Below the pieces are notes generated by a model, which saw only the letters and a list, made by a program, of their open reading frames with translations, made no database searches and was not told the DNA's origin. DNA of 18,253 nucleotides from RAM1 sp943372585. Lineage in GTDB: Bacteria > Pseudomonadota > Gammaproteobacteria > Burkholderiales > Burkholderiaceae_C. Every line of letters starts with the position of its first letter. Position 1 is the first letter of the stretch. Made by a program: the position numbers and the translations under genes. Below, piece by piece: positions 7,000-16,000 of this stretch. The DNA is taken from NCBI GenBank assembly GCA_943372585.1, contig CALRZF020000031.1:1-18253 (forward strand). The letters run 5' to 3'.

Positions 7000-7034
7000 A
7001 AACCCGCTTGAAATCTAGGTTTCATGCGGGTTTT
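7000..7034 (+). terminator. Rho-independent terminator after the tRNA-Phe fragment
   Basis: AAACCCGC (7000-7007) pairs with GCGGGTTT (7026-7033). Inside it, TGAAA (7009-7013) pairs with TTTCA (7020-7024) after a single T/T mismatch, leaving loop TCTAGG, and T residues follow the stem. It starts seven bases after the encoded CCA, so it is most likely the original terminator of the tRNA-Phe gene. It would also stop transcription from the OLD gene before narX. Confidence 0.75.
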
Positions 7035-7066
7035 GTCATTTTGGCGGGGCGGCACTTTTCGCAGTC

Positions 7067-7089
7067 CATGTGCAATTCCATTGCACATG
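7067..7089. repeat. Perfect 10-base inverted repeat with 3-base spacer
   Basis: CATGTGCAAT (7067-7076), TCC, then ATTGCACATG (7080-7089) form an exact dyad. It lies between the terminator and narX. No T-run follows, so it does not look like a terminator; an operator or a mobile-repeat end is possible. The rest of the 239-base gap before narX (7034-7272) holds a TTGACG at 7182-7187 without a convincing -10, and no FNR-type site that I can see. Confidence 0.55.
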
Positions 7090-7143
7090 AGCTTGGCTAA
7101 TGAAGCGCTACAGGCTTTCCAGCTGTCGGAGGCATAGCTTGTT

Positions 7144-7172
7144 GATGTCCGTTTCTGACCCAAATCGGTTCG
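7144..7172. repeat. Possible diverged second copy of the dispersed repeat
   Basis: GATGTCCGTTTCTGACCCAA resembles the repeat at 6908-6928 (CCGCTTTCGACCCAAAGC), sharing the GACCCAAA core and the preceding CCG-TTTC bases in the same orientation. The remainder has diverged. The assignment rests on this short match and is tentative. Confidence 0.3.
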
Positions 7173-7272
7173 GCGTGGGGGTTGACGCTGCAGGTGGTGC
7201 AAACAGCGACACCGATACCGCAACTCGGGCACAGTAAATGGTCACAGACACCTACGGACTACACTCGCCTCC

Positions 7273-9240
7273 ATGACCAAGCGCGCGCACTGGGGGCTGG
7301 GCACCAAGCTGACCTTGGTGGCGTCGCCCTTCATCGCGTTGGCGCTGCTGCTGATCGGGCTCACGCTGTGGGTGTCCTGGCAGCTCGATGGCGGCGCTGC
7401 GGCGCTCAACGAGGCTGGCCGCATGCGGATGCAGACCTTCCGGCTGTCGCTCTCGGTCAGCACCGGCGCGCGGGACGCCGTCGCGCGCGAACTGCGGCAG
7501 TTTGACGACAGCTTCGCCCTGCTGCGCCAGGGCGACCCCAACCGGCCGCTCTTCATGCCCTGGGACGACGAGACCCGCCCGCGCCTTGAAGCCGTGGAAG
7601 CCGACTGGAAGCGTTTTCGCGAGCGCTGGACAACCCAGCCCACGCCGCCGCTGACCACCCTGGGCGTAGAGACCGGCGCCCTTGCCAACCGCATTGACGG
7701 CCTCGTGACGGCGGTGGAGGCCCACCTCTCGCGCTGGACGGCCATGCTGCACCTGCTGCAGGCCGCGATCATGGCGCTGGCTGTGCTGGGCTCGGCCGCG
7801 CTGCTCTACACCGGTTACCTGTATGTGCTGCAACCGGTCGGCCTGCTCAAGCGTGCGATCGAGCGGCTGCAGGGGGGGGATCTATCCGCCAGGGTTGACC
7901 GGATCACCAGCGATGAATTCGGCACCTTGGCCCAGGGCTTCAACAGCATGGCCGGCCATCTGCAGTCCATGTACCAGAACCTGGAAGCCAAGGTGGCCGA
8001 GAAGACCGCCGAGCTGGAAGACAAGCGGGAGCGCCTGGAGACGCTCTACGGCATGACCACGCTGGTGGGCCAGGCCGGCAACCTGGATGAACTGGCGCGT
8101 GGTTTTACCGAGCGGGTGGCCCGCGCGGCCCATGCCGATGGCGTGGCCCTGCGCTGGTCCGACGAGGCCAGCGAGCGCTACCTGATGCTGGCCAGCCACG
8201 GCCTGCCCGCAGCCATGACCGAGGCCGAGCACTGCATACGTGCGGACGAATGCCATTGCGGCGTGCCAGGTGCGCCGACCGGCGCGCGGGTGATCCCGAT
8301 CCACAACATGCAGGCCAGCCGGCTGCGCCATTGCGAGGCCGCCGGATTCAGGACGCTGATCTCGCTGCCCATCCGCCTGAAGGACCGGCTGATGGGGGAG
8401 GTCGACCTGTTCTATCACGCTGAATTTGCGCCGCAGGAGGCCGAGCGTTCGCTGTTTGAAGCACTGGCCTCGCACCTGGCCGCCGCGATGGAAAATCTGC
8501 GCCTGAACGCGCTGGAAAAACAGTCCGCCGTGCTGCAGGAGCGCGAGATGCTGGCCCGCGAGTTGCACGACTCGATCGCCCAGTCGCTGGCCTTCCTGAA
8601 GATCCAGGTGCAGCTGATGCGCCGCGCCATGGAGTCCAACACGCCTGGCCGCATGCGCGACGTGCTGGCCGAGATCGACCTGGGCGTGCAGGAGTGCTAT
8701 GCCGATGTGCGCGAGCTGCTGGTGAACTTCCGCACCCGCGCCAGCGATGAAGACATAGCGCCGGCCCTGCAGACCACCTTGCGCAAGTTCGAGCATCACA
8801 GTGGCATGAAGGCCGCGTTCCGCATGGAGGGCCACGGCCTGCCACTGGCGCCCGACGTCCAGATCCAGGTGCTGCACGTGGTGCAGGAAGCGCTGTCCAA
8901 TGTGCGCAAGCATTCAGGCGCAACGCAGGTCTGGCTCGACGTGCAATGCCAGCCCCGCTGGCGCTTTGAGGTGCGCGACGACGGGGCCGGCTTTGACGCG
9001 GCGGGCGTTCTGGACGAGACCCACGTCGGCCTGAAGATCATGCAGGAACGCGCCGCCCAGATCGGCGCGCAGGTTGACGTGTTCTCTACGCCGGGCAAGG
9101 GAAGCTCGGTGGTGCTCACGCTGCCCCCCAGTGTGCAAGCCGCGCTCGCTGCAGCAGCATCAGGCTCGCCAGCGGCTGCAGGGCCTTTCGCCACTGGGAA
9201 AATGGCTACCGCGGCCACCACAAGGCCCGAGGTGCACTAA
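7273..9240 (+). CDS. narX: Nitrate/nitrite sensor histidine kinase NarX
   Basis: The product has 655 residues. Two membrane segments (about 12-36 and 161-186) flank a periplasmic sensor domain that opens with LNEAGRMRMQTFRL (45-58), the P-box that binds nitrate in NarX and NarQ. A HAMP linker (about 185-240), a coiled-coil segment and a GAF-like central module follow. The kinase is of the HisKA_3/HPK7 type: ARELHDSIAQSLAF with phosphorylated H432, N box with N543 (EALSNVRKHSG), DDGAGF (569-574) and GLKIMQERA. It autophosphorylates on sensing nitrate and passes phosphate to NarL, encoded 12 bases downstream. The central module carries C321, C327, C329 and C354. The last 35 residues are alanine-rich and lie past the conserved core. 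The start at 7273 is the only one giving a proper cytoplasmic N-terminus and TM1, though no clear ribosome-binding sequence precedes it. Confidence 0.95.
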   Translation: MTKRAHWGLGTKLTLVASPFIALALLLIGLTLWVSWQLDGGAAALNEAGRMRMQTFRLSLSVSTGARDAVARELRQFDDSFALLRQGDPNRPLFMPWDDETRPRLEAVEADWKRFRERWTTQPTPPLTTLGVETGALANRIDGLVTAVEAHLSRWTAMLHLLQAAIMALAVLGSAALLYTGYLYVLQPVGLLKRAIERLQGGDLSARVDRITSDEFGTLAQGFNSMAGHLQSMYQNLEAKVAEKTAELEDKRERLETLYGMTTLVGQAGNLDELARGFTERVARAAHADGVALRWSDEASERYLMLASHGLPAAMTEAEHCIRADECHCGVPGAPTGARVIPIHNMQASRLRHCEAAGFRTLISLPIRLKDRLMGEVDLFYHAEFAPQEAERSLFEALASHLAAAMENLRLNALEKQSAVLQEREMLARELHDSIAQSLAFLKIQVQLMRRAMESNTPGRMRDVLAEIDLGVQECYADVRELLVNFRTRASDEDIAPALQTTLRKFEHHSGMKAAFRMEGHGLPLAPDVQIQVLHVVQEALSNVRKHSGATQVWLDVQCQPRWRFEVRDDGAGFDAAGVLDETHVGLKIMQERAAQIGAQVDVFSTPGKGSSVVLTLPPSVQAALAAAASGSPAAAGPFATGKMATAATTRPEVH

Positions 9241-9252
9241 AGGGAATTCGCC

Positions 9253-9912
9253 ATGCCAAGCGCCATCCGCATCCTGGTCATTGATGACCACACCCTGTTT
9301 CGCCGCGCGCTCACTTCGTTGCTGCGCGACGCCAGTGGCCTTGAGGTGGTGGGCGACGCGGGAGACGCCGGCGAGGCAATCCGCCGCGCCGGCGAATTGC
9401 AGCCCGACGTCATCCTGCTGGACAACCACCTGCCGGGCGTGCTGGGCATCAACGCCATCGCCTCGCTGCGCGAGGCTGCGCCGGCGGCGCGCGTGATCAT
9501 GCTGACGGTCAGCGAAGACGAGGCAGACCTCTCTGCCGCGCTTCGTGCGGGGGCCAGCGGCTACCTGCTCAAGACCATGGAAGGGGACGCCCTGGCAGAC
9601 GCCATCGGCCGCGCGATGCGTGGCGCCAGCGTGGTGGCGCCCGAGATGACGGGCAAGCTGGTTGCCGCCTACCGCGAAGCGGCCGCGGGCGCGGCCGCCC
9701 CGGCGCCGCCCACTGCCATCGAGCAGCTGTCGCCGCGCGAGCAGGAGATTCTTCGCGGTATTGCACGGGGCGAGAGCAACAAGGAGATCGCCCGAGTGCT
9801 CGGCATCGCCGAGACGACGGTGAAGATTCACGTACAACACGTGCTGCGCAAGCTGGGCGTGGCCTCGCGCGTTCATGCCGCCGTTATCGCAAGCCACCAC
9901 GGCCTGACCTGA
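9253..9912 (+). CDS. narL: Nitrate/nitrite response regulator NarL
   Basis: The product has 219 residues in the NarL/FixJ layout. The receiver domain has the acidic pair D11-D12, phospho-acceptor D57 in VILLDNHLPG, T85 and K107. After an alanine/proline-rich linker comes a LuxR-type helix-turn-helix, from LSPREQEILRGIARG through NKEIARVLGIAETTVKIHV. Phosphorylated by NarX, it should control the nar genes downstream and possibly other anaerobic operons. AAGGGA lies seven bases before the ATG, and the 12-base gap after narX implies co-transcription. The residue pair after the phosphorylated Asp is N-H rather than the more usual L-N/M, a small deviation. The stop codon TGA (9910-9912) sits inside an FNR-type site that serves the next gene. 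I found no clear NarL heptamer (TACYYMT) in the following gap. Confidence 0.95.
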   Translation: MPSAIRILVIDDHTLFRRALTSLLRDASGLEVVGDAGDAGEAIRRAGELQPDVILLDNHLPGVLGINAIASLREAAPAARVIMLTVSEDEADLSAALRAGASGYLLKTMEGDALADAIGRAMRGASVVAPEMTGKLVAAYREAAAGAAAPAPPTAIEQLSPREQEILRGIARGESNKEIARVLGIAETTVKIHVQHVLRKLGVASRVHAAVIASHHGLT

Positions 9913-9922
9913 TCCACATCAA
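9909..9922. promoter_or_regulatory. FNR/ANR/DNR-type binding site upstream of narK1
   Basis: CTGAT-CCAC-ATCAA matches the FNR consensus TTGAT-N4-ATCAA at nine of ten positions. Its centre is about 160 bases before the narK1 start and it overlaps the narL stop codon. If it acts at -41.5 as a class II site, transcription would start near 9957, with a weak -10 around 9945-9951 (GCTAGTT). This would place narK1-narK2-narG under low-oxygen control, as is usual for these genes. Confidence 0.65.
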
Positions 9923-9923
9923 G

Positions 9924-9997
9924 TGCGGCGCAGATACCGGGCCTGCTAGTTCTTCATGAGGATGGGGCTGCGCCGCGCGTAGTTCTTCTGCGCCGCG
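9924..9997 (+). repeat. Duplicated elements in the narL-narK1 gap
   Basis: TAGTTCTTC occurs at 9947-9955 and 9980-9988, 33 bases apart. CTGCGCCGCG occurs at 9968-9977 and 9988-9997. Upstream, GCGGCGCAG (9925-9933) is complementary to either CTGCGCCGC copy, so mutually exclusive hairpins are possible in read-through RNA. The remaining 77 bases up to narK1 show only AGGGG before its start codon. Confidence 0.45.
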
Positions 9998-10074
9998 ACG
10001 CACCCCCTGCAAGAGGATGCCGCTCGCGTCCGCGCAAACCTAAAGTCCTTCCATCGCAAAGCCAGGGGCGCAAG

Positions 10075-11334
10075 ATGATGGACAAAAGAGGGCAAGGCAT
10101 GTCGGTGCTGGTCGTCAGCACGCTCGCATTCACGGTGTGTTTCATGGTGTGGATGATGTTCGGCGTCATCGGCATCCCGATCCGCAAGACCCTCAACCTC
10201 AACGCCACCGAGTTCGGCCTGCTGACAGCCATGCCGGTGCTCACCGGCTCGCTGATCCGCGTGCCGCTGGGCATCTGGACGGATCGTTACGGCGGCCGCA
10301 TCGTCATGACGGTGCTGATGGCGCTCACGGTGCCGGCCATCTTCCTGATGGCCTATGCCACGGCGTACTGGCACTTTCTGGTCGTCGGCCTCTTCGTCGG
10401 GCTGGCGGGCGGCTCCTTCTCGGTCGGCACGCCCTATGTGGCGCGCTGGTTCCCCAAGAACCGCCAAGGTTTCGCCATGGGCGTGTATGGCGCGGGCAAC
10501 TCCGGCGCCGCGGTCAACAAGTTCATTGCCCCCGCGCTGGTGGTGGCCTTTGGCTGGACGATGGTGCCGCAGGCTTATGCGGCCATCATGCTGGCCACCG
10601 TCATCCTGTTCTGGTTCTTCAGCTACAGCGACCCGGCCCACCTGGTGCCGCCCAACACGAAGTTCAGCGACCAGCTGAAGATGCTCAAGGACCCGAAGGT
10701 GCTCAAGTACTGCCAGTACTACTCCATCGTGTTCGGCGGCTATGTAGCGCTGTCGCTGTGGATGGTGCAGTACTACATCGGCGAATACGGGCTGGACATC
10801 CGCGCCGCGGCGTTGCTGGCGGCCTGCTTCTCGCTGCCCGGCGGCGTGCTGCGTGCCGTGGGCGGCTGGCTGTCTGACAAGTACGGCGCGCACAGCGTGA
10901 CCTGGTGGGTCATGTGGGTCTGCTGGATCTGCCTGTTCCTGCTGAGCTACCCACAGACCGACTTCACCGTCCTCACGGTGGATGGCCCCAAGACCTTTCA
11001 CATCGGACTGAACGTCTACACCTTCACCATCCTGATGTTCGTGCTGGGCATCGCCATGGCCTTCGGCAAGGCCAGCGTCTTCAAGTACATCAGCGACGAC
11101 TTCCCCACCAACATCGGCACCGTCAGCGGCATCGTCGGCCTGGCCGGCGGCCTGGGCGGCTTCGTGCTGCCCATCATGTTCGGCGCGTTGATGGACCTCA
11201 CGGGCATCCGCTCCAGCGCCTTCATGCTGATGTACGGCGTGGTCTGGGTCTCGCTCATCTGGATGTACTGGACGGAAGTGCGCCGCACCGAAGTCATGGG
11301 CAAGAACGCCACGCAATTCAGCCTTCAAGGCTGA
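10075..11334 (+). CDS. narK1: NarK1-type nitrate transporter (MFS, nitrate/nitrite porter family)
   Basis: The product has 419 residues and about 12 membrane helices. The nitrate signature GNSGAAVNKF (141-150) and the second glycine-rich signature GIVGLAGGLGGFVLP (352-366) are both present. So are the two substrate arginines of this family, R62 (SLIRVPLG) and R260 (VLRAVGGWLSDKYG), matching R89 and R305 of E. coli NarK. NarK1-type proteins are thought to import nitrate with protons and start nitrate respiration before nitrite accumulates. ATG 10075 and ATG 10078 are adjacent, and AGGGG lies eight bases upstream. An internal ATG at 10099 would still leave the first helix intact. The gene sits 30 bases before narK2, an arrangement seen as a fused protein in Paracoccus. 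An FNR-type site lies upstream. Confidence 0.93.
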   Translation: MMDKRGQGMSVLVVSTLAFTVCFMVWMMFGVIGIPIRKTLNLNATEFGLLTAMPVLTGSLIRVPLGIWTDRYGGRIVMTVLMALTVPAIFLMAYATAYWHFLVVGLFVGLAGGSFSVGTPYVARWFPKNRQGFAMGVYGAGNSGAAVNKFIAPALVVAFGWTMVPQAYAAIMLATVILFWFFSYSDPAHLVPPNTKFSDQLKMLKDPKVLKYCQYYSIVFGGYVALSLWMVQYYIGEYGLDIRAAALLAACFSLPGGVLRAVGGWLSDKYGAHSVTWWVMWVCWICLFLLSYPQTDFTVLTVDGPKTFHIGLNVYTFTILMFVLGIAMAFGKASVFKYISDDFPTNIGTVSGIVGLAGGLGGFVLPIMFGALMDLTGIRSSAFMLMYGVVWVSLIWMYWTEVRRTEVMGKNATQFSLQG

Positions 11335-11364
11335 CCCAAGTTCCGTCATTTACCGGAGATATCA

Positions 11365-13017
11365 ATGAACACCCGCACCGGCGCCATCGCGCCGCCCTCC
11401 AGCCAGACCGGCACCGACATCGCCGACTGGCGCCCCGAAGACGACGCCTTCTGGGAAAGCACGGGCAAGAAGATCGCCTACCGCAACCTCTGGATCTCGG
11501 TGCCCGCCCTGCTGTGCGGCTTTGCGGTCTGGGGTATGTGGGGAATCATCACCGTGCAGATGATGAACCTGGGATTCCCGTTCACACAGGCCGAGCTGTT
11601 CACCCTCACCGCCATTGCCGGTATCTCGGGCGCGACGATGCGCATTCCGGCCTCGTTCCTGATCCGCCTGGCAGGCGGGCGCAACACGATTTTCCTGACC
11701 ACCGCCATGCTGCTGGCGCCGGCCCTTGGCACGGGCATCGTGCTGCAGCACCCGGAGTGGCCGCTGTGGTCGTTCCAGCTGATGGCACTGTGGTGCGGCG
11801 TAGGCGGCGGCAACTTTGCTTCGTCCATGTCCAACATCAGCACCTTCTTCCCCAAGAAGCTGCAGGGCACGGCGCTGGGCCTGAACGCCGGGCTTGGCAA
11901 CTTTGGCGTCACCACCATGCAGATCGTCATTCCGCTGGTGATGACGCTGTCCATCTTCGGCAGCATGGGCGGCGCCTCCACCACACTGCTCAAGGACAGC
12001 GGCTGGATCTTCGGCAAGATCGCAGCCGGCACGCCTACCTGGATCCAGAACGCCGGTTTTGCCTGGGTGCTGTCGCTGGTGCCGCTGTCCATCCTGTGCT
12101 GGTTCGGCATGAACAACCTCAAGACGGTCTCGCCAGACACCGGCAACCCGCTTGTGGCCTTTGCCAGGATCACCTGGCTGTACACCCTGGCCTTCATCCC
12201 GGCCATCTTTGGCCTCTACCTGTACCTCCCCGCGCCGACCGGTCTCGGGCTGATCAGCATGTGGGTGGCAATTCCGCTGGACATCGTCAGCGCCCTGCTC
12301 ATCATGAAGTTGGCCGCTTTCGGCCCCATGAAAGAGAACGTCACAAAGCAGTTCGCCATCTTCAAGGACAAGCACACCTGGTCGCTCACGGCCCTGTACA
12401 TCGTCACCTTCGGCTCGTTCATCGGCTTCTCGATGGCGCTGCCGCTGGCCATGAAGGTCATCTTCGGCATCAGCCATGTGCCCAATGCGGCCGGTGTGAT
12501 GCAGCACACGCTCAACAACCCCAATGCGCCGACCATCCTGGCCTACGCCTGGATCGGCCCGTTTGTGGGCGCAGCAGTGAGGCCCATCGGCGGCTGGATC
12601 TCGGACAAGGTGGGTGGGTCGATCGTCACGCAGGTCATTTCTGCAGTGATGGTGGTGGCCTCAGTGGCTGTGGGCTACGTGATGATGCAGGCCTATGCCT
12701 CGGCCACGCCGGAGGAATATTTCCCTGCCTTCCTTGGCCTGTTCATCGTGCTGTTCTTTGCCAGCGGCGTGGGCAACGGTTCCACCTTCCGCACCATCGG
12801 CGTGATCTTTGACAGGCAACAGGCCGGCCCGGTGCTGGGCTGGACGTCGGCCGTGGCGGCTTACGGCGCCTTCGTTGCGCCCATCGTGATCGGCGACCAG
12901 ATCAAGGCCGGCACGCCGCAGTACGCGATGTATGGCTTTGCCGCCTTCTATGCCGTGTGCCTGGTGCTGAACTGGTGGTTCTATCTGCGCCGCAATGCGT
13001 ACATCAAGAACCCCTGA
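11365..13017 (+). CDS. narK2: NarK2-type nitrate/nitrite antiporter (MFS), with extra central segment
   Basis: The product has 550 residues, against 463 in E. coli NarK. It has the signature NAGLGNFGVTTMQ (174-186), substrate arginines R93 (TMRIPASF) and R406 (AVRPIGGWISDKVGG), and a late GVGNGSTFRTIG segment. A periplasmic-type loop with WIQNAGFAW resembles E. coli NarK more than NarK1 does, so I assign the antiporter type that swaps nitrate for nitrite. Between the sixth helix (about 232-249) and the KHTWSLTALYIVTFGSFIGF helix (from 337) there are some 85 residues with two further hydrophobic stretches (about 270-290 and 296-315). E. coli NarK has only a short cytoplasmic loop there. A hydrophilic N-terminal extension of about 40 residues is also present. 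GGAG lies seven bases before the ATG. Confidence 0.93.
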   Translation: MNTRTGAIAPPSSQTGTDIADWRPEDDAFWESTGKKIAYRNLWISVPALLCGFAVWGMWGIITVQMMNLGFPFTQAELFTLTAIAGISGATMRIPASFLIRLAGGRNTIFLTTAMLLAPALGTGIVLQHPEWPLWSFQLMALWCGVGGGNFASSMSNISTFFPKKLQGTALGLNAGLGNFGVTTMQIVIPLVMTLSIFGSMGGASTTLLKDSGWIFGKIAAGTPTWIQNAGFAWVLSLVPLSILCWFGMNNLKTVSPDTGNPLVAFARITWLYTLAFIPAIFGLYLYLPAPTGLGLISMWVAIPLDIVSALLIMKLAAFGPMKENVTKQFAIFKDKHTWSLTALYIVTFGSFIGFSMALPLAMKVIFGISHVPNAAGVMQHTLNNPNAPTILAYAWIGPFVGAAVRPIGGWISDKVGGSIVTQVISAVMVVASVAVGYVMMQAYASATPEEYFPAFLGLFIVLFFASGVGNGSTFRTIGVIFDRQQAGPVLGWTSAVAAYGAFVAPIVIGDQIKAGTPQYAMYGFAAFYAVCLVLNWWFYLRRNAYIKNP

Positions 13018-13056
13018 GCCACCCTTTCCCACATATTCCACAAGCGAAAGACCTCC

Positions 13057-16000
13057 ATGAGCCACTTTCTCGACCGCCTCTCGTATTTCTCTAACCCGCG
13101 CGAGCCGTTCTCCGGCGAATTTGGCGTGACTACCGGCGAGGACCGCACCTGGGAAGACGCCTACCGCAACCGCTGGGCGCATGACAAGGTCGTGCGCTCG
13201 ACACACGGCGTCAACTGCACGGGCTCATGTTCGTGGAAGATCTACGTCAAGGGCGGCATCGTCACCTGGGAAACCCAGCAGACCGACTACCCCCGCACCC
13301 GCTGGGACATGCCCAACCATGAGCCGCGCGGCTGCGCACGCGGTGCCAGCTACAGCTGGTACCTGTACAGCGCCAACCGCGTGAAGTACCCCATGGTGCG
13401 CGGCAGGTTGCTCAAGAGCTGGCGCGAGGCGCGCCTGGCGCACGACCCGGTGGCGGCATGGGCGTCCATTGTGGAAGACGACGCCAAGCGCAGCGACTAC
13501 CAGAAGATTCGCGGCCTGGGCGGCTTTGCCCGCTCCACCTGGGACGAGGTCAACGAGATCATTGCCGCGGCCAATGTGTACACCATCAAGAAGCATGGGC
13601 CGGACCGCATCATCGGCTTCTCGCCCATCCCGGCCATGAGCATGGTCAGCTATGCAGCCGGCAGCCGTTACCTGAGCCTCATCGGCGGCGTGTGCATGAG
13701 CTTCTACGACTGGTACTGCGACCTGCCCCCGAGCAGCCCGCAGGTGTGGGGCGAGCAGACCGATGTGCCGGAGTCCGCTGACTGGTTCAACTCCAGCTTC
13801 ATCATCGCCTGGGGCTCCAACGTGCCGCAGACGCGCACGCCCGACGCGCACTTCTTCACCGAAGTTCGCTACAAGGGCACCAAGACAGTCGCCATCACGC
13901 CCGACTACTCCGAAGTCGCCAAACTGGCCGACATCTGGATGAACCCCAAGCAGGGCACCGACGCCGCCGTGGCCATGGCCATGGGGCATGTGATCCTCAA
14001 GGAGTTCTACTTCCCCGAGGTCAATGGAGTAAAGGGCGAGCGCAGCGCCTACTTTGACGACTATGTCCGCCGCTACACCGACATGCCGATGCTGGTGATG
14101 CTCAAGGAGCACACCCTGCCCAGCGGCGAAGTCATCACCGTGCCCGACCGTTATGTGCGCGCCTCCGACTTCAACGGCAAGTTGGGCCAGGCCAACAACC
14201 CCGAGTGGAAGACAGTGGCCTTCGACGAAAGCGGCAAGGTGGTGCTGCCCAACGGCGCCATCGGCTTCCGCTGGGGCCCGGACGGCCGGGCCGACGAAGG
14301 CCAGTGGAACCTGCAGGCCAAAGAGGCACGCCACGGCAACGAGGTCAAGCTCAAGCTGTCGTCCATGGAGGGCGAGCAGGACGGCGCTGAGATAGCGCGC
14401 GTGGGCTTTCCGTACTTTGGCGGCATCCTGCATGAGAGCTTCCCGAACAACGTGGCTGCCGGCGAGACCGACAGCTCCGCAGGCGCGGTGCTGGTACGCA
14501 CGGTGCCGGCGCGGCGCATCTCGCTGGGCAAGGCGGGAGAAGAGCGCTCGGCCCTGGTAGCCACAGTTTTCGACCTGCAGGTGGCCAACTACGGCGTGGC
14601 CCGTGGCCTGCCCGGCGAGCTTGCAGCAACGAGCTTTGACGACGACACCCCCTACACCCCGGCCTGGCAGGAAAAGATCACCGGCACGCCGCGCGCGCAG
14701 CTGATCACCGTGGCGCGGCAGTTTGCCGAGAACGCGCACAAGACCCAGGGCAAGTCCATGGTCATCATTGGCGCGGCCATGAACCACTGGTACCACAGTG
14801 ACATGAACTACCGCGGCGTCATCAACATGCTGATGATGTGCGGCTGCATCGGCAAGAGCGGCGGCGGCTGGGCCCACTATGTGGGCCAGGAGAAGCTGCG
14901 GCCACAGACCGGCTGGACAGCCCTTGCCTTCGCGCTGGACTGGATCAGGCCCCCGAGGCAGATGAACAGCACCAGCTTCTTCTATGCCCACACCGACCAG
15001 TGGCGCTACGAAAAGCTGGGCATGGAAGAAGTGCTCTCGCCATTGGCTGACAAGAAGGCTTTTGCCGGCAGCATGATCGACTACAACGTGCGCGCCGAGC
15101 GCATGGGCTGGCTGCCCAGCGCGCCGCAGCTGCAGACCAACCCGCTGCAGGTGGTGAAGGACGCCGCAGCGGCAGGCCTGGATGCCAAAGACTATGCGGT
15201 GAAAGGCCTCAAGGACGGCACGCTCAAGATGAGTTGCACCGACCCGGACCACCCGGACAACTGGCCGCGCAACATGTTTGTCTGGCGCTCCAACATCCTG
15301 GGCTCGTCGGGCAAGGGGCACGAGTACTTCCTCAAGCACCTGCTGGGCACCAGCAACGGCGTGCAAGGCAAGGACCTGGGCAAGGAAGAAGCCAAGCCCA
15401 CCGAAGTGGTCTGGCACGACAAGGCGCCCGAAGGCAAGCTGGACCTGCTGGTCACGCTGGACTTCCGCATGAGCACGACCTGCCTGTACAGCGACATCGT
15501 GTTGCCCACTGCCACCTGGTACGAAAAGAACGACCTCAACACCAGCGACATGCACCCCTTCATCCACCCGCTGTCCACCGCCGTGGACCCGGCCTGGCAG
15601 TCGCGCAGCGACTGGGACATCTACAAGGGCTTTGCAAAGAAATTCAGCGAAGTCTGCGTGGGCCACCTGGGCGTGGAACGCGAGCTGGTGCTGACACCGC
15701 TCATGCATGACAGCCCGGCCGAACTCGCGCAGCCCTTCGGCGTGAGCGACTGGAAGATGGGCGACTGCGAGCTGATCCCCGGCAAGACCGCCCCCAACAT
15801 GCAGGTGGTCGAGCGCGACTACCCCAATGTGTACAAGCGCTTCACCGCCCTGGGCCCGCTCATGGGCAAGGTCGGCAATGGCGGCAAGGGCATCGCCTGG
15901 AACACGCAGACCGAGGTGAGGCAGCTGGGTGAACTCAGCGGCCTGGTCACCGCAGAAGGCGTGACACGCGGCATGCCGAAAATCGAGTCCGACATTGACG

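Noticed and set aside
6719..7232. Short frames over the repeat and tRNA fragment, with translations such as GGIEPPIRGFSI and GQKRTSTS
   Set aside because: These are translations of tRNA antisense and of the intergenic repeat, a common source of spurious database proteins.
9946..11349. A 467-codon antisense frame over narK1
   Set aside because: The translation is dominated by His, Asp, Glu, Gln and Arg repeats, the typical shadow of membrane-protein codons. The sense strand encodes a clear NarK.
10905..12812. A 635-codon frame on the plus strand crossing the narK1-narK2 junction
   Set aside because: It is out of frame with both transporters and its translation is rich in His, Arg and Pro without hydrophobic segments; both real genes are intact in other frames.
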